NCBI GenBank assembly: GCA_943370025.1
Contig: CALRPI020000024.1
Coordinates: 5,657 to 69,656, forward strand
Length of the DNA: 64,000 nt
Origin: JAAUUE01 sp943370025
GTDB taxonomy: Bacteria > Cyanobacteriota > Cyanobacteriia > Cyanobacteriales > JAAUUE01
Direction: 5' to 3'
Part shown: piece after piece, positions 16,399 to 24,754 of the stretch
How the letters are laid out: the number at the start of each line of letters is the position of its first letter
Numbering within the stretch: the stretch's first letter is position 1
Position numbers and translations under genes: made by a program
Notes under the pieces: model-generated
What the model saw: the letters and a program-made list of their open reading frames with translations, nothing else
Told to the model about the DNA's origin: nothing
Databases searched by the model: none

Positions 16399-18276
16399 AT
16401 GCCGGGTCCTCGTAAAGTTCTGCCCCTACGCCCAAAACGAGATGGAGTTGCTGCGAGAAATCGCTCCAATTCTCAACAGGGCTATAGAAATAAATCGCCT
16501 CAGACTTCCTTTCGCTCCCCAAAATCACCCCGGAAGTGGCAACTACCAAAGGGAACCGTTGCTGAGCGATTCTCTCCACTATCGGCTTCCTCAATATTTG
16601 ATTCCGTCCGCCTAGTTATTGTTTGGGTAATTCTGATCTTGGCTTTGTTAGGGCTGGGACTAAGATTATATTATCTTCAAGTTATTGATAGTCCATCCCT
16701 AGCAGCTAAGGCAAAAAGACAGCAGGAAGTGGAGTTGCGTTTGTTTGTGCCCCGACGCTCCATTGTGGATGAACGGGGGACGGTGCTGGCGATCGATCGC
16801 CCCGCCTATACCCTATTTGCCCATCCCAAATTATTTAATCAAGACCCCAAAACTGTTGCTGACCTCCTTGCTCCCCTAGTCAAACGACCCACTTCGGAAC
16901 TCCTAGCCAAATTTCAAAGCCAATCTAGTGGCATCCTGCTTGCCCATCGATTTCGGGAAGAGGAAGCAAAACGGCTAGAATCTTTCCACCTTGATGGCTT
17001 AGAACTCCTGCCCGAATATTCCCGCCTCTACCCCCAAGGAGACATGGCCGCAGAAATACTGGGGTATGTGGATTTAGATCACCGAGGTCAGGCAGGATTA
17101 GAATTTCATCAACGGAAGATTTTGGAGCAGGCAGCCCGTCCCCTGCTGACTCAGCAGACTGCCCAAGGCAATGTCTTGCCGGATCAAGTCCAAGTCGGGG
17201 CATTAAGATTTGACGATCGCCGCCTGATGTTGACCATGGATAGTCGCCTGCAACGGGCTGCGAGAATTGCCCTGAAAAAATCCCTAGGGGAGTTTGGGGC
17301 AAAGCGAGGGGCAGTGGTGGTGATGGATGTGCAGGATGGTTCCATTCCCGCCCTAGTGGTTGAGCCAACCTATGATCCCAACCAATATTTTGACTTTCCG
17401 ATCGAGAGCTTCAAGAACTGGGCAGTGGCGGATACCTACGAGCCGGGATCGACTTTTAAGCCCCTGAACGTGGCGATCGCCCTAGAGGCAGAAGCCATTA
17501 AACCCACCGACGTTTTCAACGATCCCGGTCGTCTCTACATCGGCGAAGATATGATCCAAAACTCCGATCGCTCTAGTCGGGGAGATATGAACCTCACCGA
17601 GATCCTTTCCTACTCCAGCAATATCGGCATGGTGAAAATCGTCCAGACCATGCCCCCCAAAACCTACTACGACTGGTTAAAGAAAATTGGCTTGGGCAAG
17701 AAAACCGACATAGACCTACCCTTTGAGGCTGCCAGTACCCTCCGGGGAGAAAAGGACTTTCTCAGTAAGCGGATTGAACCAGCTACAGCCTCCTTTGGTC
17801 AAGGTTTTTCCCTTACCCCTTTACAACTCACTCAAATGGTCGGTAGTTTGGCTAATGGGGGTAAGCTGGTAACTCCCCATGTGGTGAAGGGTCTAATCAA
17901 TGAGCAGGGCAAGATGGAATGGGAGGCAACCTTCCCGAAACCCCAGCAAATTTTCACCGCCAAAAATACCCAGCTAGTTTTGAAAATGATGGAAGAAGTC
18001 GTCGAAAGTGGCACAGGTAAACCTGCCCGCATCCCCGGCTACAAAATCGCTGGCAAAACTGGCACAGCCCAGAAAGCGACTTCCGGTGGTGGTTATAGCA
18101 GTGGAGCCATCATCGCTAGTTTTGTGGGAATTATTCCAGCAAATGCTCCCCGTTACGTGGTTTTAGGCGTGGTGGATGAACCAAGTAAAAATGCCTTTGG
18201 CTCCACTGCTGCCGCCCCAGTCGTTAAAGAAGTCATGGAAGCATTGATCTCCGTCAAACAGATCCCCCCCAGTTAG
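16399..18276 (+). CDS. ftsI: Peptidoglycan D,D-transpeptidase FtsI (penicillin-binding protein)
   Basis: A 625-residue class B penicillin-binding protein that cross-links septal peptidoglycan. A basic cytoplasmic tail of about 75 residues precedes a membrane anchor (VRLVIVWVILILALLGLGL). The dimerisation domain contains RRSIVDERG. The transpeptidase motifs are complete: S351-T-F-K354, S406-S-N408 and K553-T-G. It is translated in tandem with the FtsL-like gene (two-base gap). Confidence 0.96.
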   Translation: MPGPRKVLPLRPKRDGVAARNRSNSQQGYRNKSPQTSFRSPKSPRKWQLPKGTVAERFSPLSASSIFDSVRLVIVWVILILALLGLGLRLYYLQVIDSPSLAAKAKRQQEVELRLFVPRRSIVDERGTVLAIDRPAYTLFAHPKLFNQDPKTVADLLAPLVKRPTSELLAKFQSQSSGILLAHRFREEEAKRLESFHLDGLELLPEYSRLYPQGDMAAEILGYVDLDHRGQAGLEFHQRKILEQAARPLLTQQTAQGNVLPDQVQVGALRFDDRRLMLTMDSRLQRAARIALKKSLGEFGAKRGAVVVMDVQDGSIPALVVEPTYDPNQYFDFPIESFKNWAVADTYEPGSTFKPLNVAIALEAEAIKPTDVFNDPGRLYIGEDMIQNSDRSSRGDMNLTEILSYSSNIGMVKIVQTMPPKTYYDWLKKIGLGKKTDIDLPFEAASTLRGEKDFLSKRIEPATASFGQGFSLTPLQLTQMVGSLANGGKLVTPHVVKGLINEQGKMEWEATFPKPQQIFTAKNTQLVLKMMEEVVESGTGKPARIPGYKIAGKTGTAQKATSGGGYSSGAIIASFVGIIPANAPRYVVLGVVDEPSKNAFGSTAAAPVVKEVMEALISVKQIPPS

Positions 18277-18282
18277 TTCGAT

Positions 18283-18320
18283 GTTGTTGCGGGCTGAGCG
18301 TAGTCGAAGCTCGCAACAAC
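18283..18320. repeat. Stem-loop with the CTGAGCGTAGTCGAAG apical module
   Basis: GTTGTTGC and GCAACAAC flank GGGCTGAGCGTAGTCGAAGC. It begins seven bases after the ftsI stop codon and may end that transcript. It is the first of a stack of at least five repeat elements covering 18283-18627. Confidence 0.75.
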
Positions 18321-18347
18321 GTCAAAATGAATAAGTCCTATAAAAAA

Positions 18348-18452
18348 TACAGCACTTTGCGTTCAAATGAGATACACCCTAAGTATTGAAAGTCCTATCC
18401 ATGCTGGGTTTGAGAGTGGGTGGCTGTAGCCACCCACTCTCAAACTGCTGTA
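18348..18452. repeat. Family A element, copy 2
   Basis: Same TACAGCA ends as the copy at 2258, but here the distal stem is extended: TTTGAGAGTGGGTGGCT pairs with AGCCACCCACTCTCAAA around a two-base loop. The CTGAGG...CGAAG loop of copy 1 is absent. Confidence 0.85.
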
Positions 18453-18453
18453 A

Positions 18454-18490
18454 GTCAGGATTTCCCCCGCGCTGCGGGGGAAATCCTGAC
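18454..18490. repeat. Family G palindrome GTCAGGATTTCCCCCGCG/GCGGGGGAAATCCTGAC
   Basis: A 37-base hairpin with arms that match throughout. A copy with TAAGGATTT in place of GTCAGGATTT is at 43027-43061, again with both arms changed together. It is joined directly to the family A copy on its left. Confidence 0.85.
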
Positions 18491-18501
18491 CCCAAATATC
18501 C

Positions 18502-18607
18502 TTATACCATTTTGCTAAATAGTTGATACAAATAAGATTTTGAATGCCTTGCTGTGTAGGGATTTAAATTAAAAAAATGGTTTCACCATTTTTTTAATTT
18601 GGTATAA
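18502..18607. repeat. Family E element, MITE-like, complete copy
   Basis: A 106 bp element with terminal inverted repeats TTATACCA/TGGTATAA. It ends in a nested hairpin AAATTAAAAAAATGGT-TTC-ACCATTTTTTTAATTT. The opposite-orientation copy at 59235-59331 shares the left part (AATAGTTGATACAAATAAG) and the hairpin. A 20-base piece of family C follows directly (18608-18627). Confidence 0.85.
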
Positions 18608-18780
18608 CTCCCTTGGCGGTTGCTATACCGCAAAGTAATGATCTGGGTAATGGCGTTTAGGGTGCTTGGGGCGCGAAGCACCGTCACAATGCATGACTGT
18701 CAGTTTTTGTTTGCTCATAACAATTTCTGGGGCAGAATTAAGGCTAATTATGATCAAGTATTAAAATTCCCTTATTTTCC

Positions 18781-20082
18781 ATGACGCTTTCTCAAATTGC
18801 CCAAGATGCAGGTATTCGCTATTTTCTAATTTCCTTTACTGATTTATTTGGTATCCAACGATCGAAGTTAGTTCCCAGTCCAGCAATTGATACTATGGCA
18901 GCCAATGGAGCTGGGTTTGCTGGGTTTGCTGCTTGGTTAGATATGACTCCAGCCGATCCTGATGTCTTGGCAATTCCGGATCCCCAGAGTTTGATTCAGC
19001 TCCCTTGGCAGCCAGAAGTGGCTTGGCTTGCTGCCGATCTCTATGTAGAAGGGCAGCCCCTAGTACAGGCTCCGAGGTTTGTCTTGCAGCAGGTGGTGAA
19101 CCAAGCAGCAGCTTTGGGGTATCGAGTCCGCACCGGAGTAGAGTGCGAATATTTCTTGTTGACTGCTGATGGGGAGCAAATCTCTGACCCTAGGGATGCT
19201 CAAAGTAAGCCCTGCTATGACCAGCAATCCTTGATGCGTCGGTTTGATGTCATTGCCGAGATTTGTGATGCCATGCTGGATTTGGGCTGGGGTGCTTACC
19301 AAAATGACCATGAAGATGCCAATGGCCAGTTTGAGATGAACTGGACTTATGCCGATGCCCTCGTCACCGCCGATCGCCATGCTTTTTTTAAGTACATGGT
19401 GAAAGCGATCGCCGAAAAGCACAACTTCCGAGCCACCTTCATGCCCAAACCTTTCTCCCACCTCACTGGGAATGGCTGCCATACCCACCTGTCTGTCTGG
19501 GATCCTACTGGAGAGAATAATCTTTTTGCCGACCCCCAAGGGAAACTAGGTCTTTCTGACCTAGCCTACCAATTTATCGCTGGAGTCTTACATTCTGCCC
19601 CCGCCGGCTGTGCCTTCACCAATCCTACTGTCAATTCCTACAAACGGATCAATGCCGCTGTGACTACTTCCGGTGCTACTTGGTCGCCCAATACCATTAG
19701 CTATAGTGGCAACAATCGTACCCATACTATCCGCATCCCAGAGCCGGGGCGGTTTGAGTTTCGCCTTGCCGATGGTGCTGCCAATCCCTATCTCTTACCT
19801 GCTGTCCTGATTGCCAGTGGCTTGGATGGCATTACCCAAAAAAGAGACCCCGGCGATCGGGCTGACTACAATAGCTATGCTGAGTCTCCTCCCTCTGGGA
19901 CTAGCAAACAATTACCCAGAAACCTACTGGATGCCCTACGCTGCCTAGAAGCAGATTCTATTTTGTCTTCCCGATTGGGGCAGGAATTTGTCAAATCCTA
20001 CCTAAAACTGAAACAGCAAGAATGGCAGGGCTATAGTAGCCACATTAGTCCTTGGGAACTGGAAAATACCTTAGATTGCTAG
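18781..20082 (+). CDS. glnT: Type III glutamine synthetase (GlnT family)
   Basis: A 433-residue ATP-dependent glutamate-amine ligase. It carries the GS N-terminal beta-grasp (SFTDLFGIQRSKLVP) and the catalytic core: GVECEYFL (metal Glu), NDHEDANGQFEMNW, FMPKPFSHLTGNGCHTHLS, and NNRTHTIRIPEPGRFEFRLAD with the ATP-binding Arg residues. Length and motifs fit the GlnT/type III branch rather than the GlnA or GlnN enzymes of cyanobacteria. Relatives make glutamine or gamma-glutamyl-methylamide; the substrate cannot be decided here. The upstream gap holds only repeats and no NtcA site (GTA-N8-TAC) that I could see. Confidence 0.88.
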   Translation: MTLSQIAQDAGIRYFLISFTDLFGIQRSKLVPSPAIDTMAANGAGFAGFAAWLDMTPADPDVLAIPDPQSLIQLPWQPEVAWLAADLYVEGQPLVQAPRFVLQQVVNQAAALGYRVRTGVECEYFLLTADGEQISDPRDAQSKPCYDQQSLMRRFDVIAEICDAMLDLGWGAYQNDHEDANGQFEMNWTYADALVTADRHAFFKYMVKAIAEKHNFRATFMPKPFSHLTGNGCHTHLSVWDPTGENNLFADPQGKLGLSDLAYQFIAGVLHSAPAGCAFTNPTVNSYKRINAAVTTSGATWSPNTISYSGNNRTHTIRIPEPGRFEFRLADGAANPYLLPAVLIASGLDGITQKRDPGDRADYNSYAESPPSGTSKQLPRNLLDALRCLEADSILSSRLGQEFVKSYLKLKQQEWQGYSSHISPWELENTLDC

Positions 20083-20151
20083 GAGATGAGGTAAAGGATT
20101 TCCTTTGCCGAACAAGAGAGAAATTCGTTAGAATTGCTATATCTTTATATA

Positions 20152-20232
20152 TATAGCAAATGCTATTCCAGTTAGGACGGGGACGTTTTTGATGACGCGC
20201 GGAGCGCGTCATCAAAAACGTCCTAATCAAAG
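20152..20232. repeat. Family S element with a 20-bp perfect stem
   Basis: The shell is TATAGCAA...ATTCCAGTTAGGAC on the left and CCTAATCAAAG on the right. The centre is a perfect 20-bp stem (20181-20200 with 20204-20223) closed by GGA in the context GCGCGGAGCGCG. Shell copies with a different centre are at 48541-48625 (reversed) and 61750-61849. Confidence 0.8.
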
Positions 20233-20453
20233 CGGTGTCAACTATACCAGCAAAAAAAACGTTGTCCATTGCTGCGATGAGTTCGGCGGGAATTTTGGAG
20301 CATCTACCACCACAACTCAAATCAACAGGTTGGACAACGCCTAGTTCAGGAAGACTGTCACTTGTTCAGTGTTATCTTAAAATCATAACTAAAATTTTCT
20401 ATAAGAAAAAACACTGTTTCTAATGGTTAGGATAGACTTATATCTATAAGTCT

Positions 20454-20548
20454 GGACTTACGCAGTTGGAGGTTGTTGTGAGCTGAGCGTAGTCGAAGTC
20501 AGCAACAACCTCCAGAATCCTAGATAATTTAGCTGACAGTGCGTAAGA
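20454..20548. repeat. Family B element, copy 1
   Basis: Ends GGACTTACGCA and TGCGTAAG. The centre is GGTTGTTG...CAACAACC around CTGAGCGTAGTCGAAG. The copy at 55619-55707 has the same shell with a GGTGCTCCGCGCC centre instead. Confidence 0.85.
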
Positions 20549-20632
20549 GGCTATTATAAAGTCTGATTTTGCATCCCCTACAGGTCGCAAAATCAAGCCT
20601 TCCAGCCACTTTATATCAATAATATCTAAACT

Positions 20633-20736
20633 CTATAGCGATCCTAAATGGTTTCACCCGCCTTGGGCGGGTGAAACCATCTACTAGAAGCAAGTTGACT
20701 TGGCAACTGTTAGAAAATGATTTAGGACTGCTATAT
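20633..20736. repeat. Family D element, copy 1
   Basis: Ends CTATAGCGATCCTAAAT and, inverted, ATTTAGGACTGCTATA. It holds a perfect 15-bp hairpin ATGGTTTCACCCGCC-TTG-GGCGGGTGAAACCAT (20648-20680). With the S and B elements it accounts for much of the 688-base gap 20083-20770, in which I find no gene. Confidence 0.8.
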
Positions 20737-20770
20737 AAGTAAAGAATTAAGTAAGACAGGAGAGATTCGA

Positions 20771-21712
20771 TTGCACCAAGCAACACTGCATCAACTTAAG
20801 GTATTTGAGGCTGTCGCTCGCCATAACAGCTTTACTAGGGCTGCGGAAGAGTTATTTCTCACTCAGCCTACAGTTTCTATGCAAGTCAAGCAATTGACTA
20901 AGGCGGTGGGTTTGCCCCTATTTGATCAGGTGGGAAAGCGCCTTTATTTGACAGAAGCTGGGCAGCAGCTCTTATTGGCTAGCCGAGAAATTTTTGATAG
21001 GTTAGACCAGATAGAAATGACCGTTGCCGATCTAAAAGGTTTAAAACAAGGGAAACTCCGGTTAGCAGTAATTACCACAGCCAAATACTTTGTCCCTCGG
21101 CTCTTGGGACCTTTTTGCCAGAAGTATCCGGGCATTGACATTGCCTTGCAGGTCACTAATCATCGGGGCATTACCGAACGTCTAGGAGAAAATTTAGATG
21201 ATTTGTATATCGTGAGTCAATTACCAGAAGGCTTAAATCTCAGTTCTCATCCAGTTCTAGAAAATCCTTTGGTAGTTTTGGCGGCTGCCAGTCATCCCTT
21301 GGTGGGGCAGAAACAAATTCCCATCGAATCTTTGGTTGATGAACCGTTTATTATGCGGGAACCGGGTTCGGGAACACGTAAATCAGTACAGGAGTTGTTC
21401 GATCGCCATGGGGTATCCGTCAAGGTGAGGCTAGAACTGGGCAGTAATGAGGCAATTAAACAGGCGATCGCCGGAGGTCTAGGCATCTCTGTCCTCTCTC
21501 GCCATACCTTAGCTCTAGAAGGAGCAACGGAGCAACTGGCGATCCTTGATGTTCAGGAGTTTCCGATCCAAAATCAGTGGTATGTTATCTATCCGAAGGG
21601 AAAACAGCTCTCGATCGTGGCTCAGACTTTCTTTGAATACCTGCTTCAGGAGGCTAAGGAAATTGCTCACCAGATCAATGCTCCCCTATTTCAAGAACGC
21701 TCAAAAAGTTAA
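20771..21712 (+). CDS. LysR-type transcriptional regulator, CbbR/CmpR-like
   Basis: A 313-residue LysR regulator. The N-terminal helix-turn-helix is ATLHQLKVFEAVARHNSFTR followed by AAEELFLTQPTVSMQVKQL; the effector domain starts near residue 95 and has MREPGSGTRKSVQELF and AIAGGLGISVLSRHTLALEG. In cyanobacteria this subgroup controls CO2-uptake, NDH-1 or Calvin-cycle genes, but none is adjacent here. The start is TTG at 20771 with AGGAGAG ten bases before it. The next gene, a CHAT-FHA protein, starts 15 bases after the stop and is probably cotranscribed. Confidence 0.92.
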   Translation: MHQATLHQLKVFEAVARHNSFTRAAEELFLTQPTVSMQVKQLTKAVGLPLFDQVGKRLYLTEAGQQLLLASREIFDRLDQIEMTVADLKGLKQGKLRLAVITTAKYFVPRLLGPFCQKYPGIDIALQVTNHRGITERLGENLDDLYIVSQLPEGLNLSSHPVLENPLVVLAAASHPLVGQKQIPIESLVDEPFIMREPGSGTRKSVQELFDRHGVSVKVRLELGSNEAIKQAIAGGLGISVLSRHTLALEGATEQLAILDVQEFPIQNQWYVIYPKGKQLSIVAQTFFEYLLQEAKEIAHQINAPLFQERSKS

Positions 21713-21727
21713 TTACAGGACAGCACC

Positions 21728-23329
21728 ATGAGTAGTGGGGAAACACCCTGTTTAAGTTTAGCGATCGCCCGTCTGACCAAGGCGGGGACGGAACATTTTG
21801 CCACTTGGGTAACCAAGTCTCCCTATCCGGGGGGCTATGTTCATCATGACTCTTTGTGGACTCCAGAATTGAGTCAGAGTTGGCGAGATTGGCAGGAAAT
21901 TTTTTCTGTGAATGGTTCCTCCCTGCCTCCGGTGATCCACCCAGAAAATCTGGAATCAACCCCAAGCTTGACCCCGGAGCAAGAGTTGGGCAGCCTAGGC
22001 ACAAGCAATACCACCAATCGATTGATGCAGGATTTGGGGGTACAGTTGTGGCAGTGGTTATTTGCGGGAGCAATTCAGAATAGCTTTGCTCAGAGTCAGG
22101 GGATTGCCATGGGGCAGAATAGATCTCTGCGGTTGCGTCTAGAAATTCGGGATCCCAATTTTATTTCCCTGCCTTGGGAAATTATGCAACCCCAATCAGG
22201 GCAGCAGGCAATTTCCCTGAAGGAACAAATCTTGTTTAGTCGCACCACCAGTGATGTGGATCCACTCCTGCCCCAGCGCTTGGTGTCTACCCTAAAAATC
22301 TTGGTGGTGTTGGGGGCGATGGAAGGGGAGGGAACAAAACCTTTGGATTTGGCGGCAGAATCCGTCGCTTTGAGCAGCATTTGGCAGGGAACCACAACTC
22401 AGGTGATCGCCAATCGCCTCATTCCCTCTGTCACTGCCCAAGTGGATACCTTGACTCAGCCCACTCCGGGGGAATTGATTAAGGCGATCGAAACTGGGGA
22501 TTACAATATTTTCTTCTATGCGGGTCATGGAGTGCCAGCGGCGGATGGGGGTTTGTTATTTTTGCGACCTGATGCAGCTCTAAATGGGACGGAGTTGGCG
22601 CAACTCTTGGTGCGGAACCAAGTTACCTTGGCGGTGTTTAATGCCTGCTGGCTGGCATTCCCGGCGCAGATTGGGAATCAGGTGATGCCCCGGAGTAGTT
22701 TGGCGGAGGTTTTAATCCACCATGGGGTTCCGGCGGTGTTGGGGATGCGGGATGCGATCGCTGACCACGAAGCCATTAGCTTTATCCAAAGCTTTGCCCA
22801 AGCCCTCGCCGCCCGCCGCCCCATTGATCAAGCTGTAGCCGTAGCGAGGCAGCATCTGTTGACCCTCTATCGCTTTAACCAACCGGCTTGGACTCTGCCG
22901 ATTCTCTATATGCACCCGGAATTTAATGGGGAATTAATTAAGCCGATCGAGGAGGGCATTACCGAGCTACCGGGATTTGCCGCAGGTTGGGGCGATGGTT
23001 CTCAGGCAAATGCCTATCTTCGAGATCTGGGGGGAACTAATCAAGTTTGGTATATCCAAGGCGGGATGATGCGGGTGGGACGCAGACCAGAGAATGATCT
23101 GATTATCCAAGAGCGCTGGGTCAGCCAACAACACGCGGAAATTATCTGCCGTGGGGATATGGCACAAAAAAACACCTATCTGCTCAAGGATTTCTCCCGT
23201 TATGGAACGCTAATTTACCATAATAAGGGCTGGCAAAAGATCCATCATCAGGAGGTGGAGTTGCGATCGGGCATGAAGCTCAAGTTTGGTAGCAGTCATG
23301 GGCAGGCGCTGGAATTTGTTATTGATTAG
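21728..23329 (+). CDS. CHAT protease domain fused to a phosphopeptide-binding FHA domain
   Basis: A 533-residue cytoplasmic protein with no signal peptide. Residues about 120-400 form a CHAT caspase-like domain: FYAGHG carries His267 and FNACW carries Cys307, the expected dyad. Residues about 440-533 form a forkhead-associated domain (VGRRPENDLIIQERWVSQQH, AEI, then SRYGTL), the type that reads phosphothreonine. The architecture suggests a protease whose action depends on Ser/Thr phosphorylation; this is inference. The target is unknown and no obvious peptide substrate or kinase is adjacent. It is 15 bases downstream of a LysR regulator. Confidence 0.87.
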   Translation: MSSGETPCLSLAIARLTKAGTEHFATWVTKSPYPGGYVHHDSLWTPELSQSWRDWQEIFSVNGSSLPPVIHPENLESTPSLTPEQELGSLGTSNTTNRLMQDLGVQLWQWLFAGAIQNSFAQSQGIAMGQNRSLRLRLEIRDPNFISLPWEIMQPQSGQQAISLKEQILFSRTTSDVDPLLPQRLVSTLKILVVLGAMEGEGTKPLDLAAESVALSSIWQGTTTQVIANRLIPSVTAQVDTLTQPTPGELIKAIETGDYNIFFYAGHGVPAADGGLLFLRPDAALNGTELAQLLVRNQVTLAVFNACWLAFPAQIGNQVMPRSSLAEVLIHHGVPAVLGMRDAIADHEAISFIQSFAQALAARRPIDQAVAVARQHLLTLYRFNQPAWTLPILYMHPEFNGELIKPIEEGITELPGFAAGWGDGSQANAYLRDLGGTNQVWYIQGGMMRVGRRPENDLIIQERWVSQQHAEIICRGDMAQKNTYLLKDFSRYGTLIYHNKGWQKIHHQEVELRSGMKLKFGSSHGQALEFVID

Positions 23330-23423
23330 GGTCAAGGAGTCTACTTTTGGAATAAGTTGGAACTACTCTCAGGGAAGCTAAAGGCGATCGCCTTTCATCG
23401 ATTATGGGCGATCGCTAGAGTAG

Positions 23424-24170
23424 CTATATCCCTCCAGCCACATCAATAAATGTGCCTGTTGTATAAGAAGCTTCATCGGATAATAACCACAAAATTGCTT
23501 GTGCTACCTCAATTACTTGTCCTCCTCGCTGCATTGGAATCAATGTCTTGAGTCGATCGACACGATTTGGTTCACCCCCACTGGCATGAATATCTGTATA
23601 GATCATGCCGGGGCGGACGGCATTCACTCGAATCCCTTCATTAGCAACTTCTTTTGCCAGCCCGATCGTCATTGTATCGATCGCACCCTTAGAAGCTGCA
23701 TAGTCTATATATTCACTGGGAGAACCAGAACGAGCAGCCCCTGAGGAAATATTAACAATCGCTCCTCCACTCCCACCATGCCGAGTAGACATTCTTTTAA
23801 CCGCTTCTCTGGCACACAAGAAGCTACCTGTGATGTTTGTCATAAAGACGCGATTTAAACGAGCAGCATCCATGCTTTCCAGCCGCATTTGTGGTGCTAG
23901 AATGCCAGCGTTATTAACTAGGGCGGTTACGCTACCCAATTTCTGATCAACTTGATTGAAAAGATCGATTACGTGAACTTCAGAAGCGATATCAGCAGCA
24001 ACGGCGATCGCTCTACCCCCAAGTTGTTCAATCGAATTAATCACGCTATTTGCAGCTTCTTGATTATGCAGATAATTAATACAAACTGCATAACCTCTCT
24101 GGGCTGCAAGAATAGCAGTAGCAGCACCAATACCACGACTACCACCTGTAATAATCAGAACTTTTTTCAT
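23424..24170 (-). CDS. SDR-family NAD(P)-dependent oxidoreductase
   Basis: A 248-residue short-chain dehydrogenase/reductase. It has the Rossmann motif TGGSRGIG at residues 8-15, NNAG near 90, the catalytic Ser in NISSGAA, and the YAASK active-site pair. GMIYTDIHASGG resembles the glucose/ribitol dehydrogenase-like branch; the substrate is unknown. The start at 24170 (MKKVLIITGG) is five bases after the upstream gene's stop; the longer frame to 24206 would overlap it. Confidence 0.92.
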   Translation of the reverse strand: MKKVLIITGGSRGIGAATAILAAQRGYAVCINYLHNQEAANSVINSIEQLGGRAIAVAADIASEVHVIDLFNQVDQKLGSVTALVNNAGILAPQMRLESMDAARLNRVFMTNITGSFLCAREAVKRMSTRHGGSGGAIVNISSGAARSGSPSEYIDYAASKGAIDTMTIGLAKEVANEGIRVNAVRPGMIYTDIHASGGEPNRVDRLKTLIPMQRGGQVIEVAQAILWLLSDEASYTTGTFIDVAGGI

Positions 24171-24175
24171 TACGG

Positions 24176-24445
24176 TTAATCTAAAGCAGCTTTCAAGAAA
24201 TCCCAAGCCTGTTGATGTTCAGCAGCGTCTTCGTCCTCATCCAGCCAAGAGTTTAAGAGGTCGATCGCAGCTTGATTTTTCTTTGCTTGCTCGGCATTGA
24301 CAATAGGTAAAGTGGCGGATAACTTCTTCTGGCGAAATTGACGTAGGGTGTCTAGCAAGTCTGTCCAATATTCTTGAGGAGTTGCTTCAATTTCATAAAG
24401 CAACAATTGGAGAGAGGTTTGAGATGATGTGGAGTGGTCTGCCAT
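24176..24445 (-). CDS. Small hypothetical protein, cyanobacteria-type
   Basis: An 89-residue acidic helical protein. The second half reads NQAAIDLLNSWLDEDEDAAE and ends WDFLKAALD, a pattern I associate with small cyanobacterial proteins of unknown function sometimes paired with toxin genes. No toxin partner is adjacent; it is followed five bases later by the SDR gene and is probably cotranscribed with it. Confidence 0.65.
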   Translation of the reverse strand: MADHSTSSQTSLQLLLYEIEATPQEYWTDLLDTLRQFRQKKLSATLPIVNAEQAKKNQAAIDLLNSWLDEDEDAAEHQQAWDFLKAALD

Positions 24446-24588
24446 AGAGACGAATTATAAATTGAAGGCTGTAGCTTAATTGTAATGCAGGTATTGCTAA
24501 GTGCGGGGAGTTGAAATGAAACTAAGGGCGATCGCTAAAATATCAATGGGTCAATAGGTAGTTATGAAATTTATTTTATTAGATCAAT

Positions 24589-24607
24589 TTGCCAGATGAT
24601 CTGGCAA
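24589..24607. promoter_or_regulatory. Perfect 19-base palindrome upstream of the small gene and SDR
   Basis: TTGCCAGAT-G-ATCTGGCAA has exact nine-base arms. It lies about 145 bases upstream of the start of the minus-strand gene at 24445, in the 309-base gap 24446-24754 that otherwise holds nothing I can support. An operator role is possible. Confidence 0.3.
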
Positions 24608-24754
24608 GATTAGCGATCGAGCTTTGTGAGTGTGAATAACTTCTCCGAGCTAAACAACAAAGCCAATCATTTTTACTTTTCTAATTTTGGCTAGAAGCAG
24701 GCCGACTTTAAAGAGCGATTGCTTCAATATAACGTTAGACCGCTGTATGTAATA

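Noticed and set aside
20235..20423. Short frames on both strands downstream of glnT
   Set aside because: They overlap repeat elements, have no ribosome sites, and match nothing I recognise.
18277..20740. Possible CRISPR array from repeated palindromes
   Set aside because: The repeats are of several kinds, unequally spaced, and lack unique spacers of constant length; no cas genes are present.
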